Shown here in pieces: positions 29,527-38,785 of a stretch of DNA of 52,512 nt. The stretch spans positions 1 through 52,512 of the forward strand of contig CACKBL010000013.1 of assembly GCA_902598305.1 (NCBI GenBank), in the 5' to 3' direction. A program made the translations under genes and the position numbers. The notes under the pieces were generated by a model. The model saw nothing but the letters and a program-made list of their open reading frames with translations, did not search any database and was not told the origin of the DNA. Position 1 is the stretch's first letter; every line of letters starts with the position of its first letter. Source of the stretch: an uncultured Bacteroidota bacterium (GTDB lineage Bacteria; Bacteroidota; Bacteroidia; Flavobacteriales; Flavobacteriaceae).

Positions 29527-29991
29527 ATGAATTTAGATAATATAACACCAATAAAAGGTTCAAATAAAAAAGCTTCCAAGAGGTTAGGGAGAGGTCAGGG
29601 TTCTGGAAAAGGGGGAACTTCCACGAGAGGTCATAAAGGAGCAAAGTCGAGATCTGGATATTCTAAAAAGATCGGGTTTGAGGGAGGTCAAATGCCCTTA
29701 CAAAGGAGAATTCCAAAATTCGGATTTAAAAATGTAAATAGAATTCAATATGAGGTATTAAATCTAGAAAAGATTCAGGAATTGGTTTCAACCAAAAAAA
29801 TTAAAGAAAAGTTGGATGTTGAGAAAATTTATTCTTTAGGATTGGTTAAAAAAAATAGTTTGGTTAAAATTTTAGCTAAAGGAAAAATATTGTCTCCAGT
29901 TAAGGTTACTGCTCATAAGTTTTCGAACAAAGCACAAAAGGAAATCGAGTCTGCTGGAGGAGAAGTAAATATAATTTTAAAAAATGGCTAA
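29527..29991 (+). CDS. rplO: 50S ribosomal protein L15
   Basis: 154 residues. The glycine-rich N-terminus (KRLGRGQGSGKGGTSTRGHK, then GFEGGQMPLQRRIPKFGF) is unmistakable. The globular end has VKVTAHKFSNKAQKEIESAG. It overlaps the secY start by 8 bp. Confidence 0.97.
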   Translation: MNLDNITPIKGSNKKASKRLGRGQGSGKGGTSTRGHKGAKSRSGYSKKIGFEGGQMPLQRRIPKFGFKNVNRIQYEVLNLEKIQELVSTKKIKEKLDVEKIYSLGLVKKNSLVKILAKGKILSPVKVTAHKFSNKAQKEIESAGGEVNIILKNG

Positions 29992-31333
29992 ATTTATACA
30001 AGCACTTATTAATATTTATAAGATTGAAGAATTACGGATTAGAATCGGAGTTACTCTTTCTATTCTACTTGTATATAGAGTAGGTGCACAAATTACACTT
30101 CCTGGTATAGATGCCCTCCAACTTGCTGAATTAGGTAATAGAACAGGTGGTGGAGGTCTTCTTGGAGTATTAAATATGTTTACAGGAGGTGCATTTGCCA
30201 ATGCTTCAGTTTTTGCACTTGGAATTATGCCCTACATTTCAGCATCAATTGTTGTTCAACTTATGGGCGTGGCTCTTCCATACTTACAAAAACTTCAAAA
30301 AGAGGGAGAAAGTGGAAGAAAAACACTTAATCAAATTACTAGATGGCTAACAATAGCTATCTGTGTTGTTCAAGCTCCGGCCTATCTTTATGGGCTAAGT
30401 GCCTTGGGTGTTCCGGATTCAGCTTTTGTTTTAGGTAAAGGTTTCTCTTTTATGCTTCCATCAGTTATTATTTTGGTTACTGGAACAATATTTGCTATGT
30501 GGCTTGGAGAAAAAATTACCGATAAAGGAATAGGTAATGGAATATCTTTACTAATAATGGTAGGAATAATCGCTACTTTACCAATGTCTTTTACCCAAGA
30601 GGTTGTTTCACGAGTATCAGAAAACAATGGAGGATTAATTCTTATTCTAATTGAAATGATACTATGGATTATTATAATTTTGTTATCAATTCTTCTTGTT
30701 TTGGCTGTAAGACAAATACCTGTTCAATATGCGAGGAGATCCCAAATTGGTGGAACTAACCAAAATGTGTACGGCAGGAGACAATATATTCCACTCAAAT
30801 TAAATGCTTCAGGCGTTATGCCAATTATATTTGCTCAAGCGATAATGTTTGCTCCTAGTTATGTTGGTAGATTAATTGGAAATAACGAAGTGGGTCAATG
30901 GATTCAAGTAAATTTTTCAGATATTTTTGGATTGTGGTATAATATTGTTTTTGGTTTGCTTATAATTATTTTTACCTTCTTTTACACAGCTATTACTGTA
31001 CCGACTAATAAAATGTCAGATGATTTGAAAAGAAGTGGGGGTTTTGTTCCTGGTATTAGACCCGGTAATGAAACTAGCGAATTTTTAGATAATGTCATGT
31101 CTCAAATTACTTTTCCTGGATCGTTATTTTTAGCAGCCTTAGCTGTTTTCCCTGCGATAGTTGTTAAATTAATGGGAATGCAGCAAGGATGGGCTCTGTT
31201 TTATGGCGGGACCTCATTGTTAATTATGGTTGGTGTAGCTATTGATACAATTCAACAAATAAACTCCTACTTACTGAATAGACATTATGACGGACTTATG
31301 AAAACTAGTGCTAACAGAAAAATATCAATATAA
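29984..31333 (+). CDS. secY: Preprotein translocase subunit SecY
   Basis: 449 residues, the ten-helix pore of the Sec channel in the inner membrane. Visible are the first transmembrane helix ([20 protein letters not shown]), the plug region ([20 protein letters not shown]), TM4-TM5 with [20 protein letters not shown], the cytoplasmic loop [20 protein letters not shown] and the late loop [20 protein letters not shown]. It overlaps rplO by 8 bp and infA begins one base after its stop; adk and map, which lie here in many bacteria, are absent. Confidence 0.97.
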   Translation: MAKFIQALINIYKIEELRIRIGVTLSILLVYRVGAQITLPGIDALQLAELGNRTGGGGLLGVLNMFTGGAFANASVFALGIMPYISASIVVQLMGVALPYLQKLQKEGESGRKTLNQITRWLTIAICVVQAPAYLYGLSALGVPDSAFVLGKGFSFMLPSVIILVTGTIFAMWLGEKITDKGIGNGISLLIMVGIIATLPMSFTQEVVSRVSENNGGLILILIEMILWIIIILLSILLVLAVRQIPVQYARRSQIGGTNQNVYGRRQYIPLKLNASGVMPIIFAQAIMFAPSYVGRLIGNNEVGQWIQVNFSDIFGLWYNIVFGLLIIIFTFFYTAITVPTNKMSDDLKRSGGFVPGIRPGNETSEFLDNVMSQITFPGSLFLAALAVFPAIVVKLMGMQQGWALFYGGTSLLIMVGVAIDTIQQINSYLLNRHYDGLMKTSANRKISI

Positions 31334-31334
31334 A

Positions 31335-31550
31335 ATGCCTAAGCAAGAAGCAATTGAACAAGAAGGAAAAATAATTGAAGCTCTCTCAAATGCTATGTTT
31401 AGAGTTGAGCTCGAAAATGGTCATGTTGTAACTGCTCATATATCAGGTAAAATGAGACTTCACTACATTAAACTTTTACCGGGCGATAAAGTAAAACTTG
31501 AAATGAGCCCTTATGATTTAACTAAGGCAAGAATAACTTTTAGATTTTAA
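31335..31550 (+). CDS. infA: Translation initiation factor IF-1
   Basis: 71 residues from [20 protein letters not shown], chosen over a longer frame that starts inside secY. The OB-fold carries [40 protein letters not shown] and ends [12 protein letters not shown]-1 sits in the ribosomal A site during initiation. Confidence 0.96.
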   Translation: MPKQEAIEQEGKIIEALSNAMFRVELENGHVVTAHISGKMRLHYIKLLPGDKVKLEMSPYDLTKARITFRF

Positions 31551-31559
31551 TTTATAATT

Positions 31560-31676
31560 ATGAAAGTAAAAACATCAGTAAAAAAAAGAAGTTCAGATTG
31601 TAAAATCGTTAGAAGAAAGGGTAGATTATATATAATTAATAAGAAAAACCCAAGGTTTAAACAAAGACAAGGATAA
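31560..31676 (+). CDS. rpmJ: 50S ribosomal protein L36, zinc-free type
   Basis: A 38-residue protein ([20 protein letters not shown], then [18 protein letters not shown]). It aligns over its full length with bacterial L36, but of the four zinc ligands (Cys11, Cys14, Cys27, His33) only Cys14 remains; the others are Ser, Asn and Phe. This is the zinc-independent form and agrees with what I recall from other Bacteroidota. It lies 9 nt after infA and ends one base before rpsM. Confidence 0.94.
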   Translation: MKVKTSVKKRSSDCKIVRRKGRLYIINKKNPRFKQRQG

Positions 31677-31677
31677 T

Positions 31678-32052
31678 ATGGCTAGAATATCAGGTGTAGA
31701 TATACCTAAATCGAAAAGAGGCGAGGTTGCTTTAACTTACATTTACGGAGTTGGTAGAAGCCGTGCATCTAAAATTTTAAATGAAGCAAAAGTAGATCTG
31801 AATAAAAAAGTTTCAGACTGGACAGACTCTGAAATAAAATCAATCATTCAATCTATCTCAAAATATAAAGTTGAAGGAGAACTGCGTTCAGAAACTCAAC
31901 TCAATATAAAAAGATTGATGGATATAGGTTCTTATAGAGGGATAAGACATAGAACAGGACTACCTCTTCGAGGGCAAAAAACAAAAAACAATTCTCGTAC
32001 AAGAAAGGGTAAAAGAAAAACAATAGCTAACAAAAAGAAAGCAACTAAATAA
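31678..32052 (+). CDS. rpsM: 30S ribosomal protein S13
   Basis: 124 residues with [40 protein letters not shown] and [20 protein letters not shown]. The basic C-terminal tail reaches toward the A- and P-site tRNAs. It is the first gene of the alpha-operon part, directly behind rpmJ. Confidence 0.97.
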   Translation: MARISGVDIPKSKRGEVALTYIYGVGRSRASKILNEAKVDLNKKVSDWTDSEIKSIIQSISKYKVEGELRSETQLNIKRLMDIGSYRGIRHRTGLPLRGQKTKNNSRTRKGKRKTIANKKKATK

Positions 32053-32058
32053 TTAAAT

Positions 32059-32442
32059 ATGGCTAAATCTGCAAACAAAAAAAGAAAAGTATCTGTAGAA
32101 CCTGTTGGTCAGGCTTACATTAATGCCTCATTTAACAACATAATCATTTCAATTACAAATCTAAAAGGAGAAGTGATTTCTTGGTCATCTGCAGGAAAGA
32201 TGGGATTTAGAGGGTCTAAAAAAAACACTCCCTATGCTGCACAAGTTGCAGCTGAAGATTGTTCAAAGACAGCTCAAGATTTAGGTTTAAGACAGGTTAA
32301 AGTTTATGTTAAAGGTCCTGGAAATGGAAGAGAATCTGCTATTAGGACCATTCATAACAGTGGAATTGAAGTAACTGAAATTGTTGATGTCACACCTCTC
32401 CCTCACAATGGATGTCGACCACCAAAAAGAAGAAGAGTATAA
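32059..32442 (+). CDS. rpsK: 30S ribosomal protein S11
   Basis: 127 residues. Family segments are [40 protein letters not shown] and the basic end [12 protein letters not shown]. It lies on the platform next to the mRNA exit. rpsD follows after 16 nt. Confidence 0.97.
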   Translation: MAKSANKKRKVSVEPVGQAYINASFNNIIISITNLKGEVISWSSAGKMGFRGSKKNTPYAAQVAAEDCSKTAQDLGLRQVKVYVKGPGNGRESAIRTIHNSGIEVTEIVDVTPLPHNGCRPPKRRRV

Positions 32443-32458
32443 TTTTAAAAAGAATAAA

Positions 32459-33064
32459 ATGGCTAGATATACAGGTCCTAAATCAAAAATTGCTAGAAAA
32501 TTTGGAGAACCAATTTTTGGTTCTGACAAATCTTATGAAAAAAGGAATTATCCTCCTGGGCAACATGGAAACAATAAACGTAGAGGTAAAAAATCAGAGT
32601 ATGCAATTCAATTGATGGAAAAGCAAAAAGCTAAATATACATATGGTATTTTAGAGAAACAATTTAGGATAATTTTCAATCGAGCCTCCAGAAGTAAAGG
32701 GGTTACAGGTGAAGTTTTACTTCAACTATGTGAGTCCAGATTAGATAATATTGTTTATAGACTTGGAATATCACCATCAAGAAGTGGTGCGAGACAACTT
32801 GTTTCACACGGACACATAATTTTAAATGATAAAATAGTAAATATTCCATCTTGTCATGTCAAACCAGGTGACAAAGTTGGTGTTCGCGAAAAATCTAAGT
32901 CTATTAACTCAATCCAAGAATCGGTTCATAATAATTCTTCAGTTTATGAATGGTTAACTTGGGATAAAAATAATTTGACGGGTACTTTTGTCAGTATTCC
33001 AGAACGAATTCAAATACCAGAAAATATAAAAGAACAATTGATAGTAGAACTCTACTCAAAATAA
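32459..33064 (+). CDS. rpsD: 30S ribosomal protein S4
   Basis: 201 residues from [20 protein letters not shown]; a longer frame reaching back into rpsK is rejected. The S4 RNA-binding domain is clear ([20 protein letters not shown], then [14 protein letters not shown]). S4 starts 30S assembly at the 5' domain. rpoA follows after 23 nt. Confidence 0.97.
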   Translation: MARYTGPKSKIARKFGEPIFGSDKSYEKRNYPPGQHGNNKRRGKKSEYAIQLMEKQKAKYTYGILEKQFRIIFNRASRSKGVTGEVLLQLCESRLDNIVYRLGISPSRSGARQLVSHGHIILNDKIVNIPSCHVKPGDKVGVREKSKSINSIQESVHNNSSVYEWLTWDKNNLTGTFVSIPERIQIPENIKEQLIVELYSK

Positions 33065-33087
33065 ATAACTAATATAATATCACGAAT

Positions 33088-34080
33088 ATGGCAATATTAA
33101 ATTTTCAAAAACCAGATAAAGTAATTATGATCGATTCTTCAGAATTTGAAGGTAAATTCGAGTTTCGTCCCCTAGAACCAGGTTATGGCTTAACAGTTGG
33201 TAATGCATTGAGAAGAGTGTTACTTTCATCGTTGGAGGGGTTTGCAATAACCTCTGTCAAAATTGAAAACATAGATCATGAATTTTCAACTATACCAGGT
33301 ATAGTTGAAGATGTTACCGAAATTATTTTAAATATCAAACAAATTAGATTTAGAAGACAAATTGAAGATCTTGAAAACGAAAAGGTTAAAATTTCTTTAG
33401 GAGGACAAGACCAGTTTAAAGCAGGTGATATTCAAAAATTTATTTCTGGATTTCAAGTTTTAAATTCAGATTTGGTAATTTGTAATTTAGAAAAAGGAGT
33501 CCAGGTCAATATGGAATTAACAATTGAAAAAGGCCGAGGATATGTTACTGCCGAAGAAAATAAAAAAATTGACACTGAGTTAGGGGTTATTTCAATTGAT
33601 TCAGTTTTTACTCCGGTGAAAAATGTAAAATATAGTGTAGAAAATTATCGTGTTGAACAAAAAACCGATTATGAAAAACTGATTTTTGAAATCAATACGG
33701 ACGGTTCTATACATCCAAAAGATGCACTAACTGAGGCAGCTAAAACCTTAATACATCATTTCTTATTATTTTCAGATGAGAGAATTACTTTAGAAGCTGA
33801 TGAAATTGCTCAAGCTGAAACTTACGATGAAGAATCTTTGCACATGAGACAGCTTTTGAAAACGAAACTTATAGATATGGATTTATCTGTTAGAGCTTTA
33901 AATTGTTTGAAAGCTGCTGAAGTTGATACCCTCGGGGACTTGGTTTCATATAATAAAAATGATTTAATGAAATTTAGAAACTTTGGGAAAAAATCACTAA
34001 CTGAATTAGAAGAATTAGTTGTTCTAAAAGGTTTGTCCTTTGGAATGAATTTATCAAAATATAAATTGGATAAAGACTAA
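33088..34080 (+). CDS. rpoA: DNA-directed RNA polymerase subunit alpha
   Basis: 330 residues. The N-terminal assembly domain has [40 protein letters not shown] and [12 protein letters not shown]. After a flexible linker the C-terminal domain (about residues 250-325) has the DNA- and activator-binding helices [20 protein letters not shown] and [16 protein letters not shown]. Two copies nucleate the polymerase. It stands between rpsD and rplQ in the usual alpha-operon order. Confidence 0.97.
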   Translation: MAILNFQKPDKVIMIDSSEFEGKFEFRPLEPGYGLTVGNALRRVLLSSLEGFAITSVKIENIDHEFSTIPGIVEDVTEIILNIKQIRFRRQIEDLENEKVKISLGGQDQFKAGDIQKFISGFQVLNSDLVICNLEKGVQVNMELTIEKGRGYVTAEENKKIDTELGVISIDSVFTPVKNVKYSVENYRVEQKTDYEKLIFEINTDGSIHPKDALTEAAKTLIHHFLLFSDERITLEADEIAQAETYDEESLHMRQLLKTKLIDMDLSVRALNCLKAAEVDTLGDLVSYNKNDLMKFRNFGKKSLTELEELVVLKGLSFGMNLSKYKLDKD

Positions 34081-34093
34081 AAAATAACTCTTT

Positions 34094-34843
34094 ATGAGGC
34101 ACAGAAATAAGAAGATAAAACTAGGTAGAAAAAGGGCCCACAGAAGCTCCATGCTTGCCAATTTGGCTTGCTCGCTAATTGAACATAAACGAATAAATAC
34201 AACTATTACGAAAGCTAAGGCGCTTAAGAGATTCATTGAACCGTTAGTTACAAAGACAAAAGACGATACCACTCACAATAGGAGAGTGGTTTTTAAATAT
34301 TTGAGAAATAAGCAATCTATAAATGAGCTGTTTAGAACTATATCTAACAAAATAGGGGACAGGCCTGGTGGTTATACAAGAATTATTAAGTTAGGGAAAA
34401 GATTAGGTGACAATGCTGATATGGCAATGATTGAATTTGTTGACTTTAACGAGTTGTACACAAACTCAGATAAAACCAAGAAGACCACAAGAAGGAGTAG
34501 GAATAAATCAAAAGGTAAAGCTGGAAAAAACTTGACTGGTGATGCAGATTCATCTGAAATCAATTCTAATGAGAATCAAAAAGATTCACTTTCAAAAAGC
34601 CAAGATGACAAAGCTTCAGAAAAGGGAGATGATAAAGCTACAGAAAAGGAAGATAACAAAACGTCAGAAAAGGGAGATGATAAAGCTACAGAAAAGGAAG
34701 ACGACAAAGCTACAGAAAAGGAAGATGACAAAACTTCAGAAAAGCCAGATAGTAAAGTTATAGAAAAGGAAGATATCAAAGCTTCAGAAAAGGAAGATAA
34801 CAAAACTTCAGAAAAGGGAGATAACAAAAATCCAGAAAAATAA
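34094..34843 (+). CDS. rplQ: 50S ribosomal protein L17 with a long repetitive C-terminal extension
   Basis: The first 125 or so residues are ordinary L17: [60 protein letters not shown] and [14 protein letters not shown] basic linker ([18 protein letters not shown]) leads into about 100 extra residues, giving 249 in all, around twice the usual size. From residue 171 the extension is a tandem run of an 8-residue unit close to DDKASEKG, nine full copies and a final one lacking a residue. It is charged, hydrophilic and predicted to be disordered. Short Lys/Glu-rich L17 tails are, as I recall, common in flavobacteria, but this regular repeat is unusual. It is the last gene of the supercluster. 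Confidence 0.95.
   Translation: MRHRNKKIKLGRKRAHRSSMLANLACSLIEHKRINTTITKAKALKRFIEPLVTKTKDDTTHNRRVVFKYLRNKQSINELFRTISNKIGDRPGGYTRIIKLGKRLGDNADMAMIEFVDFNELYTNSDKTKKTTRRSRNKSKGKAGKNLTGDADSSEINSNENQKDSLSKSQDDKASEKGDDKATEKEDNKTSEKGDDKATEKEDDKATEKEDDKTSEKPDSKVIEKEDIKASEKEDNKTSEKGDNKNPEK
34604..34840 (+). repeat. 24-bp in-frame tandem repeat at the end of rplQ
   Basis: Nine full 24-bp units and one 21-bp unit stand head to tail up to the stop codon. A representative unit begins GATGATAAAGCTACAGAAAA. Units differ at several bases, and most changes are at the second residue (D/N/S/I), in the A-T/T-S pair and at the last residue (G/E/P). The constant part is the EK pair and the opening Asp codon. There are no spacers and the period is a multiple of three, so the array encodes protein and copy-number change would keep the frame. 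Confidence 0.93.
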
Positions 34844-35028
34844 AACGATAAAAAATCGAAAAGGATAAATTTGTAAATAAATTTAAAAAGATTTTATAAA
34901 ACAATAATTCCTAAAAATAAGTTTTTAAAAAACTATTTGAGAATTCAAGATTGTTAATAATTCAGTTAAATATGAAAGCATAACTATTTTATGTTTAACC
35001 TTTTTTATATTTCTTTGTATGTGATATT

Positions 35029-36129
35029 ATGAGTTATATTGAGAGACCGAAAGCAATAGTATTACTCGAAGATGGCACAGTTTTTTTTGGTAAGTCTGTA
35101 GGTATATCTGGAACTTCATTTGGGGAAATTTGTTTTAATACTGGCATGACTGGATACCAAGAAATTTTCACAGACCCTTCATATTACGGTCAAATAATGG
35201 TAACAACAAATGCTCATATTGGAAATTACGGTACACATAATTTAGATAATCAATCAGATTCAATTAAAATTGCTGGATTAATTTGTAAAAATTTCAGCTT
35301 TAATTTTAGCCGATATGGTCAAACTTCAGATTTGTTAAGTTTTTTTAAAAATCAAAACAAGCTTGTTGTTTCAAATGTCGACACTCGAGCTCTAGTAAAA
35401 TACATTAGAGAAAACGGTGCAATGAATGCATTAATAACTACTGAGTTGGAAAAAATAAATAGTTTAAAAAAGGAGCTTAAAAAAATTCCCTCAATGAAAG
35501 GAATGGAACTAGTTTCAAAGGTTTCAACCAAAAAGCCTTACTTCTTTGGCAATCCTAAATCAAAACTCAAAGTAGCAGCAATAGATTTGGGTATAAAAAA
35601 TAGTATTTTGAAAAACCTTGCGAATCAAGATATATTTGTAAAAGTATTTCCATACAATACCTCTTTCTCAGAAATTGAAAAGTGGGAGCCCAACGGATAC
35701 TTTTTATCGAACGGTCCCGGAGATCCTGAACCTTTAGTTTTGGTTCAAGAACTTGCCAAGAAAATAATAGAAAAAAACTATCCCCTGTTTGGTATCTGTT
35801 TAGGCCACCAAATTATTGCATTAGCTAACGGTATACCTACATTTAAAATGTTTAATGGTCACAGAGGAATTAACAACCCAGTGATTAATCATGAAACAGG
35901 GAAAGGTGAAATAACTTCTCAAAACCATGGATTTGCAGTAGACAGAAAAGTGTTAGAATCAGATCCAAATATTATTATAACGCATTCACATTTAAATGAC
36001 AATACAGTGGCAGGATTGAAAATGAAAAGCAAAAATTGTTTTTCTGTTCAGTATCATCCTGAGGCCGCACCGGGTCCTAATGATGCACATTATCTTTTTA
36101 CAAACTTTAAAAAAATGTTGTCTAATTAA
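35029..36129 (+). CDS. carA: Carbamoyl-phosphate synthase small subunit
   Basis: 366 residues. This glutaminase subunit supplies ammonia to CarB for arginine and pyrimidine synthesis. The N-terminal domain has LEDGTVFFGKSVGISGTSFG, FNTGMTGYQEIFTDPSYYGQ and DTRALVKYIRENGAMNALIT. The class I glutamine amidotransferase domain has SNGPGDPEPL, the nucleophile elbow FGICLGHQIIALANG and QYHPEAAPGPND, giving the Cys-His-Glu triad. carB is not next to it. A 185-bp AT-rich gap separates it from rplQ, and eno follows after 9 nt. Confidence 0.96.
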   Translation: MSYIERPKAIVLLEDGTVFFGKSVGISGTSFGEICFNTGMTGYQEIFTDPSYYGQIMVTTNAHIGNYGTHNLDNQSDSIKIAGLICKNFSFNFSRYGQTSDLLSFFKNQNKLVVSNVDTRALVKYIRENGAMNALITTELEKINSLKKELKKIPSMKGMELVSKVSTKKPYFFGNPKSKLKVAAIDLGIKNSILKNLANQDIFVKVFPYNTSFSEIEKWEPNGYFLSNGPGDPEPLVLVQELAKKIIEKNYPLFGICLGHQIIALANGIPTFKMFNGHRGINNPVINHETGKGEITSQNHGFAVDRKVLESDPNIIITHSHLNDNTVAGLKMKSKNCFSVQYHPEAAPGPNDAHYLFTNFKKMLSN

Positions 36130-36138
36130 TATAATGAG

Positions 36139-37431
36139 ATGGGAAAAATTAAAAATATTATAGGGAGACAAATTTTTGACTCGCGTGGAAATCCTACAGT
36201 AGAAGTTGAAGTATTCACTGATGAAGGTGGATTTGGAAGAGCAGCAGTTCCCTCAGGAGCTTCGACAGGACAGCACGAGGCAATTGAACTAAGGGATAAC
36301 AATGAAAAATTCTCAGGTAAAGGTGTAATGAGTGCGGTAAATAATGTAAATAAAACTATTGCAAAAAATATAATCGGAAAAAATATTCAAAATCAGGAGG
36401 AAATTGATTCCTTGATGATTGACTTGGATGGAACCCCCAACAAGTCAAATCTCGGAGCTAATTCAATTCTTGGGGTTTCACTTGCAATAGCAAAGGCCGC
36501 AGCAGATGAAAAGAAAATTCCACTTTATAAATATTTAGGAGGTGAAGAAGCTAATATTTTACCTGTTCCAATGATGAATATAATTAATGGAGGTTCGCAT
36601 TCAGACTCACCAATTGCATTTCAAGAGTTTATGATTTTGCCTATTTCTGGAGAATCATTTTCCAAATCTTTCCATATGGGTGTTGAAATTTTTCATTGTC
36701 TTAAAAAAATATTAAATAAAAAAAAATTAAGTACTGCTGTTGGTGATGAAGGAGGCTTTGCTCCAAAATTAAAAGGGACAGAAGACGCAATTGAAACAAT
36801 CTTATCCTCAATTGAAATGGCAGGATTTGAACCAGGAAAGGAAATTATGCTTGGCTTAGACTGTGCCTCTTCTGAATTCTTTAAAGATGGAGTATATGAT
36901 TATTCTATTTTTGAGGGTGATAATGGGGTTAAAAGAAACTCTGAAGAGCAGGTTAATTATCTCCAAAAACTAACTCAGAAGTATCCAATTTTATCTATCG
37001 AAGACGGGATGGATGAGAACGATTGGGACGGCTGGGAGTTATTAACAAAAAAAATTGGTGATAAAGTTCAATTGGTTGGTGATGATTTATTTGTAACTAA
37101 TGTAAAACGACTCTCTAAAGGAATAAGTAAGTCCATAGCAAATTCAATTTTAATAAAAGTTAACCAAATTGGAACTCTTTCAGAAACCTTTGAGGCTGTA
37201 AAGATGGCACACAATGCGGGATATACCGCTGTTATGTCTCACAGGTCAGGTGAAACTTCTGACTCCACTATTGCTGACTTAGCTGTCGCAATGAAGACCT
37301 GTCAAATTAAAACCGGTTCTGCATCAAGGAGTGATAGGATGTCTAAATACAATCAATTGCTAAGAATAGAAGAGAGACTTTCTAATAAATCCATTTATCT
37401 TCAAAAAAAATCATTTAATATAAATTTTTAG
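36139..37431 (+). CDS. eno: Enolase
   Basis: 430 residues, converting 2-phosphoglycerate to phosphoenolpyruvate in glycolysis and the reverse in gluconeogenesis. Motifs are [36 protein letters not shown], the catalytic-Glu region [13 protein letters not shown], the metal ligands in [21 protein letters not shown] and LVGDDLF, catalytic Lys in [14 protein letters not shown], and [20 protein letters not shown]. The C-terminal signature reads [18 protein letters not shown]. It lies 9 nt after carA and probably in one operon with it. Confidence 0.97.
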   Translation: MGKIKNIIGRQIFDSRGNPTVEVEVFTDEGGFGRAAVPSGASTGQHEAIELRDNNEKFSGKGVMSAVNNVNKTIAKNIIGKNIQNQEEIDSLMIDLDGTPNKSNLGANSILGVSLAIAKAAADEKKIPLYKYLGGEEANILPVPMMNIINGGSHSDSPIAFQEFMILPISGESFSKSFHMGVEIFHCLKKILNKKKLSTAVGDEGGFAPKLKGTEDAIETILSSIEMAGFEPGKEIMLGLDCASSEFFKDGVYDYSIFEGDNGVKRNSEEQVNYLQKLTQKYPILSIEDGMDENDWDGWELLTKKIGDKVQLVGDDLFVTNVKRLSKGISKSIANSILIKVNQIGTLSETFEAVKMAHNAGYTAVMSHRSGETSDSTIADLAVAMKTCQIKTGSASRSDRMSKYNQLLRIEERLSNKSIYLQKKSFNINF

Positions 37432-37501
37432 TAAACATTAATACTTAAATTAATTTCAATTATAGCTTTATTTTCAATAAATTTACTTGTATAGCTTAAT
37501 T

Positions 37502-38785
37502 ATGAGTGATAGTGTAAAAATCGTATTTGGAGATAAGTCTTACGAGTTCCCAGTTGTTAAAGGTTCCAAAAATGAACGTGCAATTAATATTAATGCACTT
37601 AGAGCAGAAACCGGATTAATAACAATTGACCCTGGCTATAAAAATTCAGGTTCATGTCTCAGTGAAATTACCTATTTGAACGGTGAAAAAGGCGAACTAA
37701 GCTATAGAGGTTATTCTATTGAAGATTTAACAAAAAATGCAGGTTTTTTAGAAGTTTCTTATCTACTCATATTTGGATTTCTACCATCTGAAAAACAATT
37801 AGAAAAATTTCAAATTGATATACATAAAGAGTCGTTAGTAGATGAAGATTTGAAGGTTATTTTGAAAAGTTTTCCTAGAAGTGCCCATCCAATGGGAGCT
37901 TTGGCGTCTTTAACTTCTGCATTAACTGCATTTGATCCTGATTCAGTGGACGTTGAATCTGAAGACGAAATATACTCTGCAGTTGTGAATTTAATGGCAA
38001 AACTACCTATTTTATGTGCTTGGACTTACAGAAAAGTCAAAGGATTACCGTTGAATTACGCTGATAGGTCTCTAAGTTTTGAAGATAATATTGCACAAAT
38101 GTTTTTTCGTCATCCAACCGAAAAATATAAACCAAACAAAATTGTTAACAATGCATTAAATAAACTTTTAATTTTACACGCCGATCATGAACAAAATTGT
38201 TCGACATCAACCGTTAGAATTGTGGGTTCCTCCCACGCTGGTCTTTTTGCATCTGTTTCTGCAGGGATCTCAGCACTTTGGGGTCCGCTTCATGGAGGGG
38301 CTAACCAGGCAGTAATCGAAATGTTAGAGAAAATTAAAAATGACGGTGGTGATATTGAAAAGTATATTTTAAAGGCAAAAGATAAAAAAGATTCATTTAG
38401 ACTAATGGGGTTTGGACACAGAGTTTACAAAAATTTTGATCCTCGAGCAAAAATTATTAAAAAGGCTGCTGATGAAGTTTTAAATGATCTAGGAGTAACT
38501 GATCCAGTTTTAGAAATAGCAAAATCATTAGAAAAATTAGCTTTAACGGATGAATATTTCGTAAAAAGAAAATTGTATCCTAATGTGGATTTTTATTCCG
38601 GAATTATATACCGTGCGCTTGGAATCCCAACTCAGATGTTTACCGTTATGTTTGCCCTAGGAAGATTACCAGGATGGATTGCTCAGTGGTGGGAAATGAG
38701 AAAGAATAACGAACCTATTGGTCGTCCTAGACAAATCTTCACTGGTAAAACAGATTTAAAATTTGTTCCCATTAGTAAGAGATGA
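37502..38785 (+). CDS. gltA: Citrate synthase
   Basis: 427 residues from MSDSVKIVFGDKSYEFPVVK; an upstream in-frame start adds only five residues. It condenses acetyl-CoA and oxaloacetate, entering the TCA cycle. The catalytic groups lie in LLILHADHEQNCSTSTVRIV (His), WGPLHGGANQAVIEML (His), GFGHRVYKNFDPRAKII and VDFYSGIIYRALGIP (Asp). The N-terminal beta-rich domain marks the Gram-negative hexameric type. Its end overlaps the convergent SDR-DUF2867 gene by 30 bp. A weak promoter-like TAAATTTA with TTTC 20 bp upstream lies in the 70-bp gap after eno. Confidence 0.96.
   Translation: MSDSVKIVFGDKSYEFPVVKGSKNERAININALRAETGLITIDPGYKNSGSCLSEITYLNGEKGELSYRGYSIEDLTKNAGFLEVSYLLIFGFLPSEKQLEKFQIDIHKESLVDEDLKVILKSFPRSAHPMGALASLTSALTAFDPDSVDVESEDEIYSAVVNLMAKLPILCAWTYRKVKGLPLNYADRSLSFEDNIAQMFFRHPTEKYKPNKIVNNALNKLLILHADHEQNCSTSTVRIVGSSHAGLFASVSAGISALWGPLHGGANQAVIEMLEKIKNDGGDIEKYILKAKDKKDSFRLMGFGHRVYKNFDPRAKIIKKAADEVLNDLGVTDPVLEIAKSLEKLALTDEYFVKRKLYPNVDFYSGIIYRALGIPTQMFTVMFALGRLPGWIAQWWEMRKNNEPIGRPRQIFTGKTDLKFVPISKR

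Noticed and set aside
34576-34827. Open frame on the minus strand rich in Ser, Phe and Leu
   Set aside because: It is the antisense shadow of the rplQ repeat, open only because the repeat has no stop codons in that frame.
34604-34840. Regular direct repeats resembling a CRISPR array
   Set aside because: The repeats are head to tail without spacers, keep the rplQ frame and run to its stop codon, and no cas genes are near.
34915-34938. A/T-only inverted repeat in the gap between rplQ and carA
   Set aside because: The stem is imperfect, has almost no G/C pairs and no clear T-run after it, so I would not call it a terminator.
35006-35013. TATATTTC as a carA promoter box
   Set aside because: One mismatch, no -33 element at a suitable distance, and similar strings are frequent in this AT-rich DNA.
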